Shown one piece after another: positions 34,901-42,264 of a stretch of DNA of 51,997 nt (position 1 is the first letter of the stretch; every line of letters begins with the position of its first letter). Position numbers and translations under genes: made by a program. Below the pieces are notes generated by a model that made no database searches, was not told where the DNA came from, and was given only the letters and a program-made list of their open reading frames with translations. The DNA comes from CAZHZT01 sp964537285 (GTDB lineage: Bacteria > Bacteroidota > Bacteroidia > Chitinophagales > Saprospiraceae), in assembly GCA_964537285.1 (NCBI GenBank), contig CAZHZT010000030.1:1-51997 (forward strand), read 5' to 3'.

Positions 34901-36133
34901 ACTTTAAGCATTTGCCCGGGAGAGAGTGTTTTTTTAAATGCCAGTAATCCTAATTTAACTTACCAATATCAATGGTTCCCTTCGGATGGCTTAGATGATC
35001 CAACTGCTCCCAATCCCCTTGCTTCCCCTGATCAAACGACTACTTATTCCGTAATTATAATGGATGATAGCAGTGGGGATACCTGTGAAGTATCCGGTCA
35101 AGTCACTGTAGTGGTTTTTCCTGAGTTGATCGTAGAAGCTTCGGATGATGTGGTATTATGCGAGGAGCAAAACGTGCTGATATCCGCAACCGCTAATCAG
35201 GCAGCGGATTTTATCTGGTCTGACAATTTGGATTTTTCTAATGTTATTAGCCTTGATAGCAATGCAAATGTAATCACTGGGCGACCAAATATTTATTACG
35301 TTCAAGCCATTGATGAAAATAATTGCAGTTCCACAGATTCGGTATCTGTGGGTAATTTTATTCCGGAAGTGCAGCTACAAGATATATTTGTAGTTTGTTT
35401 GGAAGATGTGATTGATTTGGAAGTAACGAATTTAAATCCTGAAGATGAGTTAAGTTTTGAATGGTCTCCGATTACAGGCATTGTTGGAGGGAATGGCACT
35501 TCTTCACCTACCATTCTGCCGGAAGTTAGTTTAACTTACTATGTAGAAATTTCAAATCAATTTGGTTGCGTAATCATAGATAGCACTATAGTGGAGGTAA
35601 TTGATTTAGAGGATGACTTAACGATCTTTGCTACACCAGATTCGGTTTCTTACGAAGAGTCTTCTCAATTATTTGTAACTCCAAATGCTGATTACGTGTA
35701 CAATTGGTTTCCGGGTGAAAGTCTTTCAGATCCTACTGTTCACAATCCGGTTGCCAGCCCGGAAACGACTACAACTTATAATGTTGAAGTGACGACACCC
35801 GAAGGCTGTGTACTTCGGGAAAGTATTACGATATCATTGATAGAACGCGCTTGTGCCCCTCCTTTCATTTTTGTTCCCAAAGCATTTACTCCGAATAATG
35901 ATGGTGAAAATGATGTCTTTTTCGTTCGTGGGAATCCAATAGATGAGATGGAAATCATTATTCACAATCGTTGGGGAGAACAGGTTTTTCGTTCTACTTC
36001 AGAGGATATTGGTTGGGATGGAACCTATAGAGGTAAAATCCTTCCTCCAGATGTTTACGGGTATTACCTTAGGGTCATTTGTTTTGATGGAGAGGAGTAT
36101 GTACAGCAAGGAAATGTAACTTTACTGAGATAG
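28982..36133 (+). CDS. Giant PKD-repeat adhesin with type B (gliding-associated) T9SS C-terminal domain
   Basis: 2383 residues from the ATG at 28982, one base after the upstream stop. A signal peptide (hydrophobic to LSLRA) is followed by THIVGGSMSYRCLG, a common first domain of Bacteroidota surface proteins. Then come five WxFGD PKD domains whose Trp codons lie at about 30023, 30773, 32012, 33236 and 34463, and six Ig-like segments of the YxWxPxxGL...NPxAxPxTTTY type. The end is a gliding-motility-associated CHU_C domain: FVPKAFTPNNDGENDVF, HNRWGEQVFRS, GWDGTYRG, YGYYLRV. It should be exported by T9SS and sit on the cell surface, probably for adhesion or gliding as SprB does. Many paired Cys suggest disulfides. 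Confidence 0.92.
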   Translation: MKLSIQGIMSFEKNDFFPKALSIFSLKRLFILSILLLSTLSLRATHIVGGSMSYRCLGNNNYEITLTVYRDCFYGDLDAFFDTTASVGIFNSAGQLIDELFIPFNPAINDTLQPMLSDTCLKIASDVCVHTTYYRDTVFLFPSPGGYVLAYQRCCRNGTINNIMNPVSTGATFAVFISGSALNSCNNGATFQDYPPLYICVNEPINFDHSANDIDGDSLVYRLCTPLSGGSLLMGQPSPPSAPPYTPIVWNAPLYSLDNLLGVGDPLTIDPQTGMLSGQPGLTGQFVVGVCVEEYRNGQLLSTTRRDFQYNVGVCVEVMAEIDAPDAQCDKLTVDFQNNTIFVDKFLWDFGDPNNPNDFSMEKNPTYTYSDTGTYLVTLIAEPGTSCADTAYHEIFLQSNSAVADFEVEIIECADSIIVDGIDLSFDSVSPIVQWNWQLFYDSETLDSDEQNSRFTIPRTTEPVVLLLTVMSENGCSQNHSYIFSVNPINPSDLIKDSLCICIGESVGLNPVFVDDYLYQWSPSTGLSDSDIANPVATPQQTTTYTLLVQDSTGGCQIEKTVDIQVKNIQLDFEPVFSCDGLEVEFINTSIDAEAYFWDFGDMNTQSDTSSSVNPSYTFPDTGTYVITLMSLAGRPCPQPDTLEREIHISGPLLDADFSAEYINCLPAGVFLELTDNSSINQGDLVEWQWLVDGADFSNGQNIINFTIPENDTLNVELLVRSDEGCVDSVEMDLPVFLIDDASIQDSLLICPGESVELYPGADPNYSYRWFPTEGLDNSNAPNPIASPETTTTYTVEVLAFGVDTCSLVREVTVVAPPPIGLSAPQEVSTCDTTVSFNAELNISDFEVKWFDEQGDSLANTLMLSVQPNGEEVYLVEATDAFGCQEKDTTTVFGNALNISYEDFSFLCKDDEGQLQVTNLDSTDNLTFSWEPNALILNGGSTGTPTVSAEQFGEQTYFFELENQFGCVDSGAITVAVIDAADQSGFIQAVQCESMTVNFMNSGPNASYYIWNFGDPSNPNATFIGGLPSYTYPDTGTYLVSLILPALDCPDTILLPVEVTDGPLLTADFNVEISDCSIQNAVLSFSDQSVHTQAEIISWDWTFSTGAMSNIPNPSISVTQDDTVGVQLIVESQGGCLDTTFQLLPVDVIESLNLPDTLSVCKGSTVELNPLGDTSYLYNWQPGIFLDDSLEANPSVTVDSFISFQLSVTAVSIDECTIQDTISVDIFPEIDLNTSGDTIICSDSVSIFAISNNAEQWLWIDSGGGVLANESSITIVPDGLEQFFVVATDQNGCTRLDSLEVGGFAVDAEVQETEQIDCEASNSFLTLLNGNLEDTLTVQSTPPGLIFLQNDSLLVNTSVPGTYNAQLTITNQYGCETIDSLDLTVISDDLQLDFEGTVQCDGLSVQFDNQSMNAPAYLWSFGDPANPDSISILESPLYTYSDTGIYQVMLTVGYDLPCVDTINKEIQISDVLLNAELDFFYEDCFKDSVTVVFANESINNQTDTTFINWTLSNGETYDVDKFQLIVTDTITLTATLAISTSLGCTDTVSTTVDIFPIGEVEIPESVIACKGEGAFLNPGGKEGLIYEWSPSVGLDDPSATNPFASPDSTTQYMAVIRSISGDTCEIVREVNVFVPEEIELVLPNDTSICAQSISITATAPQANVWIWTNELQEVLSNSPVLDVAPQGVNEYFVETQDVFGCKKTDSITIAGNALDIEVVGDTFFCTDDNPILSIFNFDSEDTLIVDWVPDFFIEGNNDSLVVLVNTAQTFDTLVNVTIENQYGCQMEDSLNLAILDVGDFSDPVSFAQCEGLAVTFIYDGPNAAYYTWNFGDPLNPGATDQGKNVTYTYSSAGTYTVTLEPAFQNLDCLPSISLDIEVFEPPLFDFAVDWSFIECQDSAILAFTDASTHVQDEIVSWQWTFSNGVMDTTLTPEIILNVSTTLDYELILTTSIGCSDTISDQININLIEVDLTDTLSICPGESVFLNASNPNLTYQYQWFPSDGLDDPTAPNPLASPDQTTTYSVIIMDDSSGDTCEVSGQVTVVVFPELIVEASDDVVLCEEQNVLISATANQAADFIWSDNLDFSNVISLDSNANVITGRPNIYYVQAIDENNCSSTDSVSVGNFIPEVQLQDIFVVCLEDVIDLEVTNLNPEDELSFEWSPITGIVGGNGTSSPTILPEVSLTYYVEISNQFGCVIIDSTIVEVIDLEDDLTIFATPDSVSYEESSQLFVTPNADYVYNWFPGESLSDPTVHNPVASPETTTTYNVEVTTPEGCVLRESITISLIERACAPPFIFVPKAFTPNNDGENDVFFVRGNPIDEMEIIIHNRWGEQVFRSTSEDIGWDGTYRGKILPPDVYGYYLRVICFDGEEYVQQGNVTLLR

Positions 36134-36167
36134 AGGTAACCCCTGAAATTATTTTTAGCCTCGAGGG

Positions 36168-36203
36168 ATAAGGGAGACGTTGTTATGACAACGCCTCCCT
36201 TAT
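36168..36203 (+). terminator. Intrinsic terminator of the adhesin gene
   Basis: ATAAGGGAGACGTTGT and ACAACGCCTCCCTTAT pair over 16 bp with one mismatch, followed by a T-run. It lies 35 bp after the giant gene's stop and 16 bp before the end of the convergent nuclease gene. Confidence 0.75.
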
Positions 36204-36218
36204 TTTTGTTTATCAAGC

Positions 36219-37371
36219 TTAGGTATTAAACAACTGATTTTTTATCGCGATAACCCATTCTTCTTTCACATCTAATTTCTGTGCAATTTCATTTGTGGAA
36301 TACCCTTCGGCCAGAAGCTTACTAACTTCCAACGCTAACTTAAAGCCTTCTTCGCGACCCTCTTTATGGCCTTNNNNNNNNNNNNNNNNNNNNNNNNNNN
36401 NNNNNNNNNNNNNNNNNNNNNNNNNNNNNNNNNNNNNNNNNNNNNNNNNNNNNNNNNNNNNNNNNNNNNNNNNGTTCCAGGCCTTGTTCCAGGCCTTGTT
36501 CCAGGCCTTGTTCCAGGCCTTGTTCCAGGCCTTGTTCCAGACCTTGTTCCAGACCCTGTTCCAGACCCTGTTCCAGACCCTGTTCCAGGCCCTGCTTCAA
36601 ACCTTGAGCTAGCCCTTTCGCTATAGCTTCTTCTTTTAGCTGGCTCATCACAAACTCTTTAATACCCATAGTTTTATCTAATTTAGGATTGTATTTAACG
36701 ACTTCTTTTCTAAACTCCTCGTTACTGCTTTCATTTTTAAAATTAATATAATATTCTATAAAGTACAACAATTTTTCGATTCGCTCTTTTGGGATATTAT
36801 GCTTCATCAATTTACGAATGAGAATAGCTTTGGACTTAATAAGTCTTTGGTCATTCCATTTACCAATATTTTGCCACGCTGCTTGCATAACGATTGCAAA
36901 AATATTATCGCTTTTAGCAAGCTCTTCGATTGGATGTTCTATAAGGTTAAACACTTTGAAGCGATAGATTAGTTCAGTTCCTAGAAAGGATTGCCTAAAA
37001 GTATGCTGGAAATGACTTTTATTGTTATAAACAAATACAGCTATTGCAGAAATTGGCCTTCCATATTTGTGGTAAATTCGATAATAATAATCGAACATCC
37101 GCTTTTCAAAGTGTTTATCCTTATATCCTTGAATCTCAACGTGTATTAAAATTAATTTTCGAGTGCCATCTTTTAGATATACTTCCACTAGTTTATCAGC
37201 ATATCGTCCTTTAGCTTTTGCATTTGGGAATAAAGTTTGCAATTCCTTATCGAGAAATTTGAACCCTTTGGTAAAGTCAAATATCTCAGCTTCTTCACCA
37301 TAAATAAACTTTAAAAAGTCCTCAAAGAAGTCTTCCAGTATAGACTTCCAAAATCCGTCTTTATTTTTCAT
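36219..37371 (-). CDS. Rpn-like PD-(D/E)XK nuclease/transposase-related protein, interrupted by an assembly gap
   Basis: The N-terminal part (37371 down to the gap) has a PD-(D/E)XK core: AKGRYADKLVEVYL and then LILIHVEIQGYKDKHFEKRM, with Asp, Glu and Gln where Rpn-type recombination-promoting nucleases have them. A (QGLE)n tract then runs into 100 N. Beyond the gap a frame resumes as GHKEGREEGFKLALEVSKLL, followed by AEGYSTNEIAQKLDVKEEW, and stops at TAA 36219-36221, a typical C-terminus for this family. The frame matches if the true gap length is a multiple of three. The gene is therefore probably intact and only the assembly is broken. Its role is unknown; relatives promote RecA-independent recombination. 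Confidence 0.8.
36374..36473. other. Assembly gap of 100 N
   Basis: A run of exactly 100 N, a conventional filler for unknown length. The bases on either side (GGCCTT and GTTCCA) join to one exact 12-bp repeat unit, so the gap is a collapse inside the tandem repeat. Confidence 0.97.
36474..36600. repeat. 12-bp coding tandem repeat (GGCCTTGTTCCA)
   Basis: About ten units of GGCCTTGTTCCA and variants (ACCTTGTTCCAG, ACCCTGTTCCAG) lie beside the gap. On the minus strand they encode (Q-G-L-E)n. The inner units are identical and the outer ones have diverged, as expected where the array expands and contracts from the middle. Copy number likely varies between cells. Confidence 0.92.
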
Positions 37372-37496
37372 TTGGATAGTTCTTTAGTAAGTTAGCTTAT
37401 AGCTTCACTATTCAGTACGTTTGGCCCATACAGTAAAGCACTTTTCTAAAAATCTATTTCTGGGGTGATTAAAAATACAAAAGGGTTTCCCCTTGC

Positions 37497-37635
37497 TAGC
37501 TCAGCGATTCTCGCTTTGAAAAATAAACGCGCCTACGGCGCGAAATTCCTTTGAGAGGGAGGCCAAAAGAAAATTTCGCCGCGAAGCAGCGTAAATTTAG
37601 TATTGGATTTCCAAAACGAGAATTGCTGTAGCTCG
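37497..37635. mobile_element. MITE-like element, short copy with terminal inverted repeats
   Basis: The left end AGCTCAGCGATTCTCGCTTTG and right end CAAAACGAGAATTGCTGTAGCT (quoted ends shortened here to CAGCGATTCTCGCTTTG and CAAAACGAGAATTGCTG) form terminal inverted repeats with two mismatches. Inside are the GGCGCG hairpin, TTTGAGAGGGAGGCC and the GTAAATTTAGTATTGG end, as at 10830-10980, but the 45 bp that complete the 26-bp hairpin are missing. No coding capacity. It lies upstream of the Rpn-like gene and downstream of the Na/Pi gene. Confidence 0.75.
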
Positions 37636-37855
37636 CTGCAAACAAATATAGTAATTCTTACTTATTAAAACAATAAGTTTTAAAAAAAAATTATAATGAA
37701 TGGCGATAAATGATGGGATCCATCTTAATGAAGATTTTTCTAATTCCTTTAAGCTTATATGTCATTAGGCTTAAACAAATACTTATAAAGAATATCTTAT
37801 ATTTCGTGTGCATATTACTTAAGGAATGACCCATGTTTTTCGAGAACTTCTATCC
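37636..37855. other. Gene-free stretch downstream of the Na/Pi gene
   Basis: AT-rich DNA with a weak inverted repeat (TTTAAGCTTATATG and TTAGGCTTAAA near 37750). No gene, strong hairpin or repeat was recognised. Confidence 0.4.
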
Positions 37856-38836
37856 TTAATTCTCAGAAGTAGAAACTTCTCCTGGTTTTTCCTTAATCCA
37901 TTTATTTAACAAGCGTTCAAAGAGGGGAACAAATGGAAAAAATAGCAAAACGCCCATCACATTGAAGATGACATGGGCATTGGCAATTTGATTTTTCAAA
38001 TCCTGTTCACCAAAATATTGATCTATTAGGCTGACAAAAGGAACAAAGGCTATAAGTCCTAATACAATAGATACAATATTAAATATTAAGTGGAAAAGAC
38101 CAGTTTTGAGTGCTTGACGCGAAGAGTTGATCGTTGCCAATAATGTATCCGAGCAGGTGCCGAGCTCTGCACCTAACATTACGGCAATTCCCGCTGCTAA
38201 GGATATTAATCCTTTTTTGGCTAAGGTAATGACCATGCCTACAGTAGCAGATGAAGATTGGATCACTAATGTTATTACGGCTCCTGAAAGGGCTCCTCTG
38301 ATTGGGTTCTCTAAACTTTCCATCCATGCCAGAAAAGAAGGATGTCCCCTCAGCGGTTCTACTGCCCGTTCCATGGTATATAATCCAAAAAACAGAATAC
38401 CGAAAAAGAGGAGCAGTCGACCTACATCAGTGAGAATTTTAGTTTTACTTACCATCATCAAAATTAATCCTATTGCCAGTGGAATAGCGGAGTATTTGCC
38501 TACATCCAATGCTATAAGTTGACTGGAAAAGGTCGTTCCTATATTGGCTCCCATTACCACGCCCATTGATTGCTGAAAATTGAGAATCTTAGCATTTACT
38601 AACACGATGGTCATGATAATGACTGCGGAAGACGAGTCCAGAATGATAGTGATAACGGTTCCTGTAAGGATTGCGGTAAAAAGGTTTCGCGTAAAGCGTA
38701 CCATCAGGTTGCGAGCCTTGTTGCTTACTACATCCTTTAGGGTTTCAGATAGGTTCCCTACAGCGTAGAGAAATAAGGCTAAGCCAGTCAGAACAGATAA
38801 GATGATCTCGCTTAAGATTATTTCATTTTCGCCCAT
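37856..38836 (-). CDS. Na/Pi cotransporter-family membrane protein
   Basis: A 326-residue protein with 8 to 9 hydrophobic helices and the two inverted halves typical of PF02690. The second half has the signature QSSSATVGMVITLA. The first half has LDSSSAVIIMTIVL, with Asp where the family has Gln in QSSS, which may alter substrate or ion coupling. GANIGTT and GAELGTC are the paired helix-break motifs; the second is also unusual (family GANIGT). It lacks the C-terminal PhoU-like domain of longer homologs. Phosphate is the family substrate; here it is inferred. Confidence 0.85.
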   Translation of the reverse strand: MGENEIILSEIILSVLTGLALFLYAVGNLSETLKDVVSNKARNLMVRFTRNLFTAILTGTVITIILDSSSAVIIMTIVLVNAKILNFQQSMGVVMGANIGTTFSSQLIALDVGKYSAIPLAIGLILMMVSKTKILTDVGRLLLFFGILFFGLYTMERAVEPLRGHPSFLAWMESLENPIRGALSGAVITLVIQSSSATVGMVITLAKKGLISLAAGIAVMLGAELGTCSDTLLATINSSRQALKTGLFHLIFNIVSIVLGLIAFVPFVSLIDQYFGEQDLKNQIANAHVIFNVMGVLLFFPFVPLFERLLNKWIKEKPGEVSTSEN

Positions 38837-38894
38837 GGTGTCGGTTTCTTGTGCTTTTTTAGGCCATAAAGCTAAGAAATCCGAGTGGATCTTT

Positions 38895-39015
38895 ACTCCT
38901 GGCAGGAGTTTTTTATTTTAAGGAAGCGCTTTTTTAAGGTCATTTTTTGAAAAACCTTAAAAAAGCGCTTCCTTAGAAACAAAATTTCCTTACCAACATC
39001 TACAGAACAAGTCTT
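38895..39015. repeat. Composite palindromic element D with 22-bp perfect hairpin
   Basis: CTCCTGGCAGGAGTTTT on the left and AAAATTTCCTTACCAA plus CTACAGAACAAGTCT on the right surround a perfect 22-bp stem (38919-38940 with 38954-38975). The loop holds ATTTTTTGAAAAA. The right flank on the minus strand (TTGGTAAGGAAATTTT) matches the flank of the 47721-47928 element (TTGGCAGGAAATTTT). It abuts the stop codon of the 1061-residue protein gene at 39016. Confidence 0.7.
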
Positions 39016-42000
39016 TTATTGCAGAATAAGCAGCTTCCCACTACTACGCCAGCCTTCCTCATTGCTTATTTGATAGTAATAGCTACCAGCAGGAAGTTCC
39101 CCCTTGTAGAGTCTGAAAGCGTTTTGGAATTGCTGCGATAACAACGTTTTTCCAGTCAGGTCGAATAGAGTGAGCTGTAAAGGTTCATTGTATGTTTGAT
39201 TAACGATAAAATCAGTATAGTCAGTCATTGGGTTTGGATTAATGCTTATTTCAATTTGTTTATGGAAAAGCTCCTTCCAGCCTGTAGTAATCAACCCATT
39301 CCATTGCAAAGTATCAAAAGCAAATGGAGTTTGATCACTATCTATACCGCCTAGTGATGGGTCAGGGCTTAAGAACAGGCTTTGACTGATAACGCCATTT
39401 TCTATGGCTTTGAAACGAAGATTCATGAAAGCCTCACTAACTGATAGAGTGGTGCCCAAGTCATCATCAGAAAGCCAGATGATATTGAGCTTACCAGGAT
39501 ATTCCTCGTGAACATGCGGGAAATATTGAGCCAGGTCACTAGATAAAATCGTATCAAATTCCAGGATAGCCGGATCGTAGCTCAAGCTTAGTTCAAAAGC
39601 AAGCACCTGATTAAAGTTGGAAGCGTGAATGTCTAAGGTGTAAGTCTCTCCTTTGTTAATTAATTGATCATCTCCGATGAGGCTGATGTATTCAGAAGGA
39701 GGAGCGATTAATGAGTCTGAGTCACATCCTATATTGGCGGAAACATTGATGTCTCCAACCTTGATTCCCACAAACTCGACATTTGACGGGTTGAGTGTTG
39801 AGTAATTAATCACTTCAGGAAAAGCTGGAGTAAAAGGATTTGTCGGATCCGGAAAAACATAATTGGCATCAACAAACCGCCAGGGGCCCACGGGGAATTC
39901 ATCAATTTCTCCAAGTAAAATGCTTAAGACATAAAATAAATCAAAAGAGGAAATTTGATTGTCTCCGTTTATATCTGCCGCGATCATTTGATATGGGGTT
40001 AATGGTAAGCCATCAAGGATGTGGAGCCTTATACCCAGGGCATCGACAATCGTAATGCCATTATCGGAAGAATCATCTTTGCCTGGTGCAATAACGGTTA
40101 CCCCTGATGGAGGCGTAAATTGTACGCAACCTGAAGCATCCGTAAAGGTATCCGGTACCATTTCTACATTACATATTGGGTCGCCTAGTTCCGTAAATGC
40201 ACAGGCGTTCAGTATGTTACAATCGGTCTGAGCCACCAGGAGAATTTGTGTGTATTCCCAGGAGCTTAAGCTGCACCATTCGATAATGGTCCATTTTCTT
40301 AATACTTTAATAGTGTCTCCGTTATAAGCAACCTCTGTGTCTTCGTATGCAACCCCAACCAAGCTACATGGGCCTTCAAAAACCTGCGGTTCTGCATTTT
40401 CAGGTTCGAATCCCGGAAGGTCAATTAATGCTTGAGGGCTGTATTCGCATGCCGTGATGGTTACATCTGCCGGCCATTCTACGCCGTCATCCAGGGAGTG
40501 ACCACCTGAGCAGTCGGTTACAGGGGTATTCCACGGCAGTACATCACAGATGAAAAACGGAGAACTATTTTCAACAGTTATCTGCTGTGTGCAGCTGATG
40601 GAGTTGTCATTATCATCATAAGCTGTGTAGGTGCGAGCTACAACCCCTGACTCACAGGCGTCCAAGTCAATAACTTGTGATACAATAAGGTAATTTATAT
40701 TACAATCCGTACTATTATCTGGGTAATAACCAATTAAAACAAGGTTGAGATTAACTTCCTCGTAAACCGGGAGGTCTGAGGGATCCTGTTGTGTTGGGTT
40801 AACGCCATCCCATATAGTTTCATCAAATTCCTGGCATCCGATTGTTTTATCGTCTGGGCAAATAAATACAGGAGGTCCTGCATCTCCTGTAACAATGAGT
40901 AAGGAAGTGCAGAAGTTACCATTTTCCGGATCCGTTACTTGAACTATAAGTGTATCGCCAATATAGGTAGAATCAATGAAGGTACCTGAGATAGGGTTGT
41001 TTTCTAAATCAAAAAGTTCTAAAAGATAATCATCCAGGCAACCATAAGGCCCGCCTTCGATTACAAGGTCGGGAGTGATCTCTATAACCGGATCAAAACA
41101 ATCACCAGAAAGGCCTACGCTTACCTCTTCTTTACAGGCTACTATGTTAGGGTTTGGATATTCATTGACAGTAATAAAGAAGCTGCAGCTTGAAGTGTTG
41201 CCAGATGGATCTGTAGCAGTAGTGGTTACAACATGCGTTCCAATACCAAAAAATGTTCCGGAAGGAGGGGTAGAGACCTTGGATACAATGCCGCAATTAT
41301 CTAATGCCGTTGGAGCATAGAAAACTTGCCCTTCGCAGGCATTTGGGTCAAGGTTTACGGTGATATTTGGAGGGCAATCAATAACTGGAGAGATTTTGTC
41401 GTCTATTTCAACTTCTACCATACATTCATTGTATTGCGCATTTGGATCATTTTCACTAAAATCTCCAATTTTATCGTATACCCTTAAACGTACAAACAAG
41501 TCCTTATCTATATCATCACAAGTGAAGTTGACACAATCCTCGAATGGTTCATTTGTGAGAGCATCCATTCGTTTTACTTTCAATGCCAATATAGCACAAT
41601 CATCTGTAGAACCATCATCGAATACTGGTGCGCAAACCTCCGCAGTACCTGTGGGGCCAAGAGTGATTTGAGTCATTTCATCACAAACAGCTACCGGGGG
41701 AGTGCCCGGTGCAACACTGACCGTCCATGTTTCAACTACCGTTTCCCCACAATTAACTTCAATAAAAAAAGTTAAGGTTTCTACATATACTCCTGTAGAG
41801 TTGGGGTTGAACTGAAAAACATCTCCTTCAAATAAAGTTTCTCCTGTTGATTCTTGAATCACAAAGAAATCATCTATCTCGGTGCACGGACTTCCCGGAT
41901 CTGGAATGATGCCTAATGGGTTAATACTAATTGTAGTATCTATAGCGCAGTCTAATTCAACATCCTGTGGGATGCCTGTAATTGTAAAATCGTTTTGTGG

Positions 42001-42201
42001 TGAATTCTGAGAAAAAACATTAACATAACGAGTTCCGGCTGCATCTACGGATACATTTCCTAAAGGAGGTTGAATAGAAAGAAGGTTGCCTGCATCGGTT
42101 TGCGCGCAAGCGTCGAATTGATATTGTGCGTTCGCAACAGGTAAATGGATGACCCAGGACAAAGCAAGGGCTGTTAGAAGGTAATACATCTTCTTGTTCA
42201 T
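39016..42201 (-). CDS. Secreted multidomain protein: HYR, dockerin-like, cohesin-like, T9SS type A
   Basis: 1061 residues with a signal peptide ending VANAQ. The middle holds at least one HYR domain (DNCGIVSKVSTPPSGTFFGI and GTHVVTTTATDPSGNTSSC) and several Cys-rich beta modules. Near residue 750 is a dockerin-like stretch, ADINGDNQISSFDLFYVLSI, closed about 60 residues later by VGIKVGDINVSAN. A cohesin-like domain follows (about 835-950, LSLSYDPAILEFD). The C-terminus is a type A T9SS sorting domain (SINPNPMTDYTDF, LFDLTGKTLL, LPAGSYYYQI, GKLLILQ). It should be exported and fixed on the surface or released. Its ligand is unknown. Confidence 0.88.
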   Translation of the reverse strand: MNKKMYYLLTALALSWVIHLPVANAQYQFDACAQTDAGNLLSIQPPLGNVSVDAAGTRYVNVFSQNSPQNDFTITGIPQDVELDCAIDTTISINPLGIIPDPGSPCTEIDDFFVIQESTGETLFEGDVFQFNPNSTGVYVETLTFFIEVNCGETVVETWTVSVAPGTPPVAVCDEMTQITLGPTGTAEVCAPVFDDGSTDDCAILALKVKRMDALTNEPFEDCVNFTCDDIDKDLFVRLRVYDKIGDFSENDPNAQYNECMVEVEIDDKISPVIDCPPNITVNLDPNACEGQVFYAPTALDNCGIVSKVSTPPSGTFFGIGTHVVTTTATDPSGNTSSCSFFITVNEYPNPNIVACKEEVSVGLSGDCFDPVIEITPDLVIEGGPYGCLDDYLLELFDLENNPISGTFIDSTYIGDTLIVQVTDPENGNFCTSLLIVTGDAGPPVFICPDDKTIGCQEFDETIWDGVNPTQQDPSDLPVYEEVNLNLVLIGYYPDNSTDCNINYLIVSQVIDLDACESGVVARTYTAYDDNDNSISCTQQITVENSSPFFICDVLPWNTPVTDCSGGHSLDDGVEWPADVTITACEYSPQALIDLPGFEPENAEPQVFEGPCSLVGVAYEDTEVAYNGDTIKVLRKWTIIEWCSLSSWEYTQILLVAQTDCNILNACAFTELGDPICNVEMVPDTFTDASGCVQFTPPSGVTVIAPGKDDSSDNGITIVDALGIRLHILDGLPLTPYQMIAADINGDNQISSFDLFYVLSILLGEIDEFPVGPWRFVDANYVFPDPTNPFTPAFPEVINYSTLNPSNVEFVGIKVGDINVSANIGCDSDSLIAPPSEYISLIGDDQLINKGETYTLDIHASNFNQVLAFELSLSYDPAILEFDTILSSDLAQYFPHVHEEYPGKLNIIWLSDDDLGTTLSVSEAFMNLRFKAIENGVISQSLFLSPDPSLGGIDSDQTPFAFDTLQWNGLITTGWKELFHKQIEISINPNPMTDYTDFIVNQTYNEPLQLTLFDLTGKTLLSQQFQNAFRLYKGELPAGSYYYQISNEEGWRSSGKLLILQ

Positions 42202-42215
42202 GATAGTGTGTTTTA

Positions 42216-42255
42216 ATTAGCGGTTAACGGTTAACGAGGAACAGTTAACGATTAA
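42216..42255. repeat. Short GGTTAACG direct repeats
   Basis: Three to four copies of a GGTTAACG/AGTTAACG unit lie between the barrel gene and the 1061-residue protein gene. They could form a weak stem. Function unknown. Confidence 0.35.
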
Positions 42256-42264
42256 TAAATAATT

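Noticed and set aside
36474..36600. Regular repeats that might be a CRISPR array
   Set aside because: The 12-bp units are directly adjacent with no spacers and encode an in-frame QGLE tract in a nuclease gene.
36295..36626. Plus-strand reading frames through the N run
   Set aside because: They are antisense to the tandem repeat of the minus-strand nuclease gene and pass through undefined bases.
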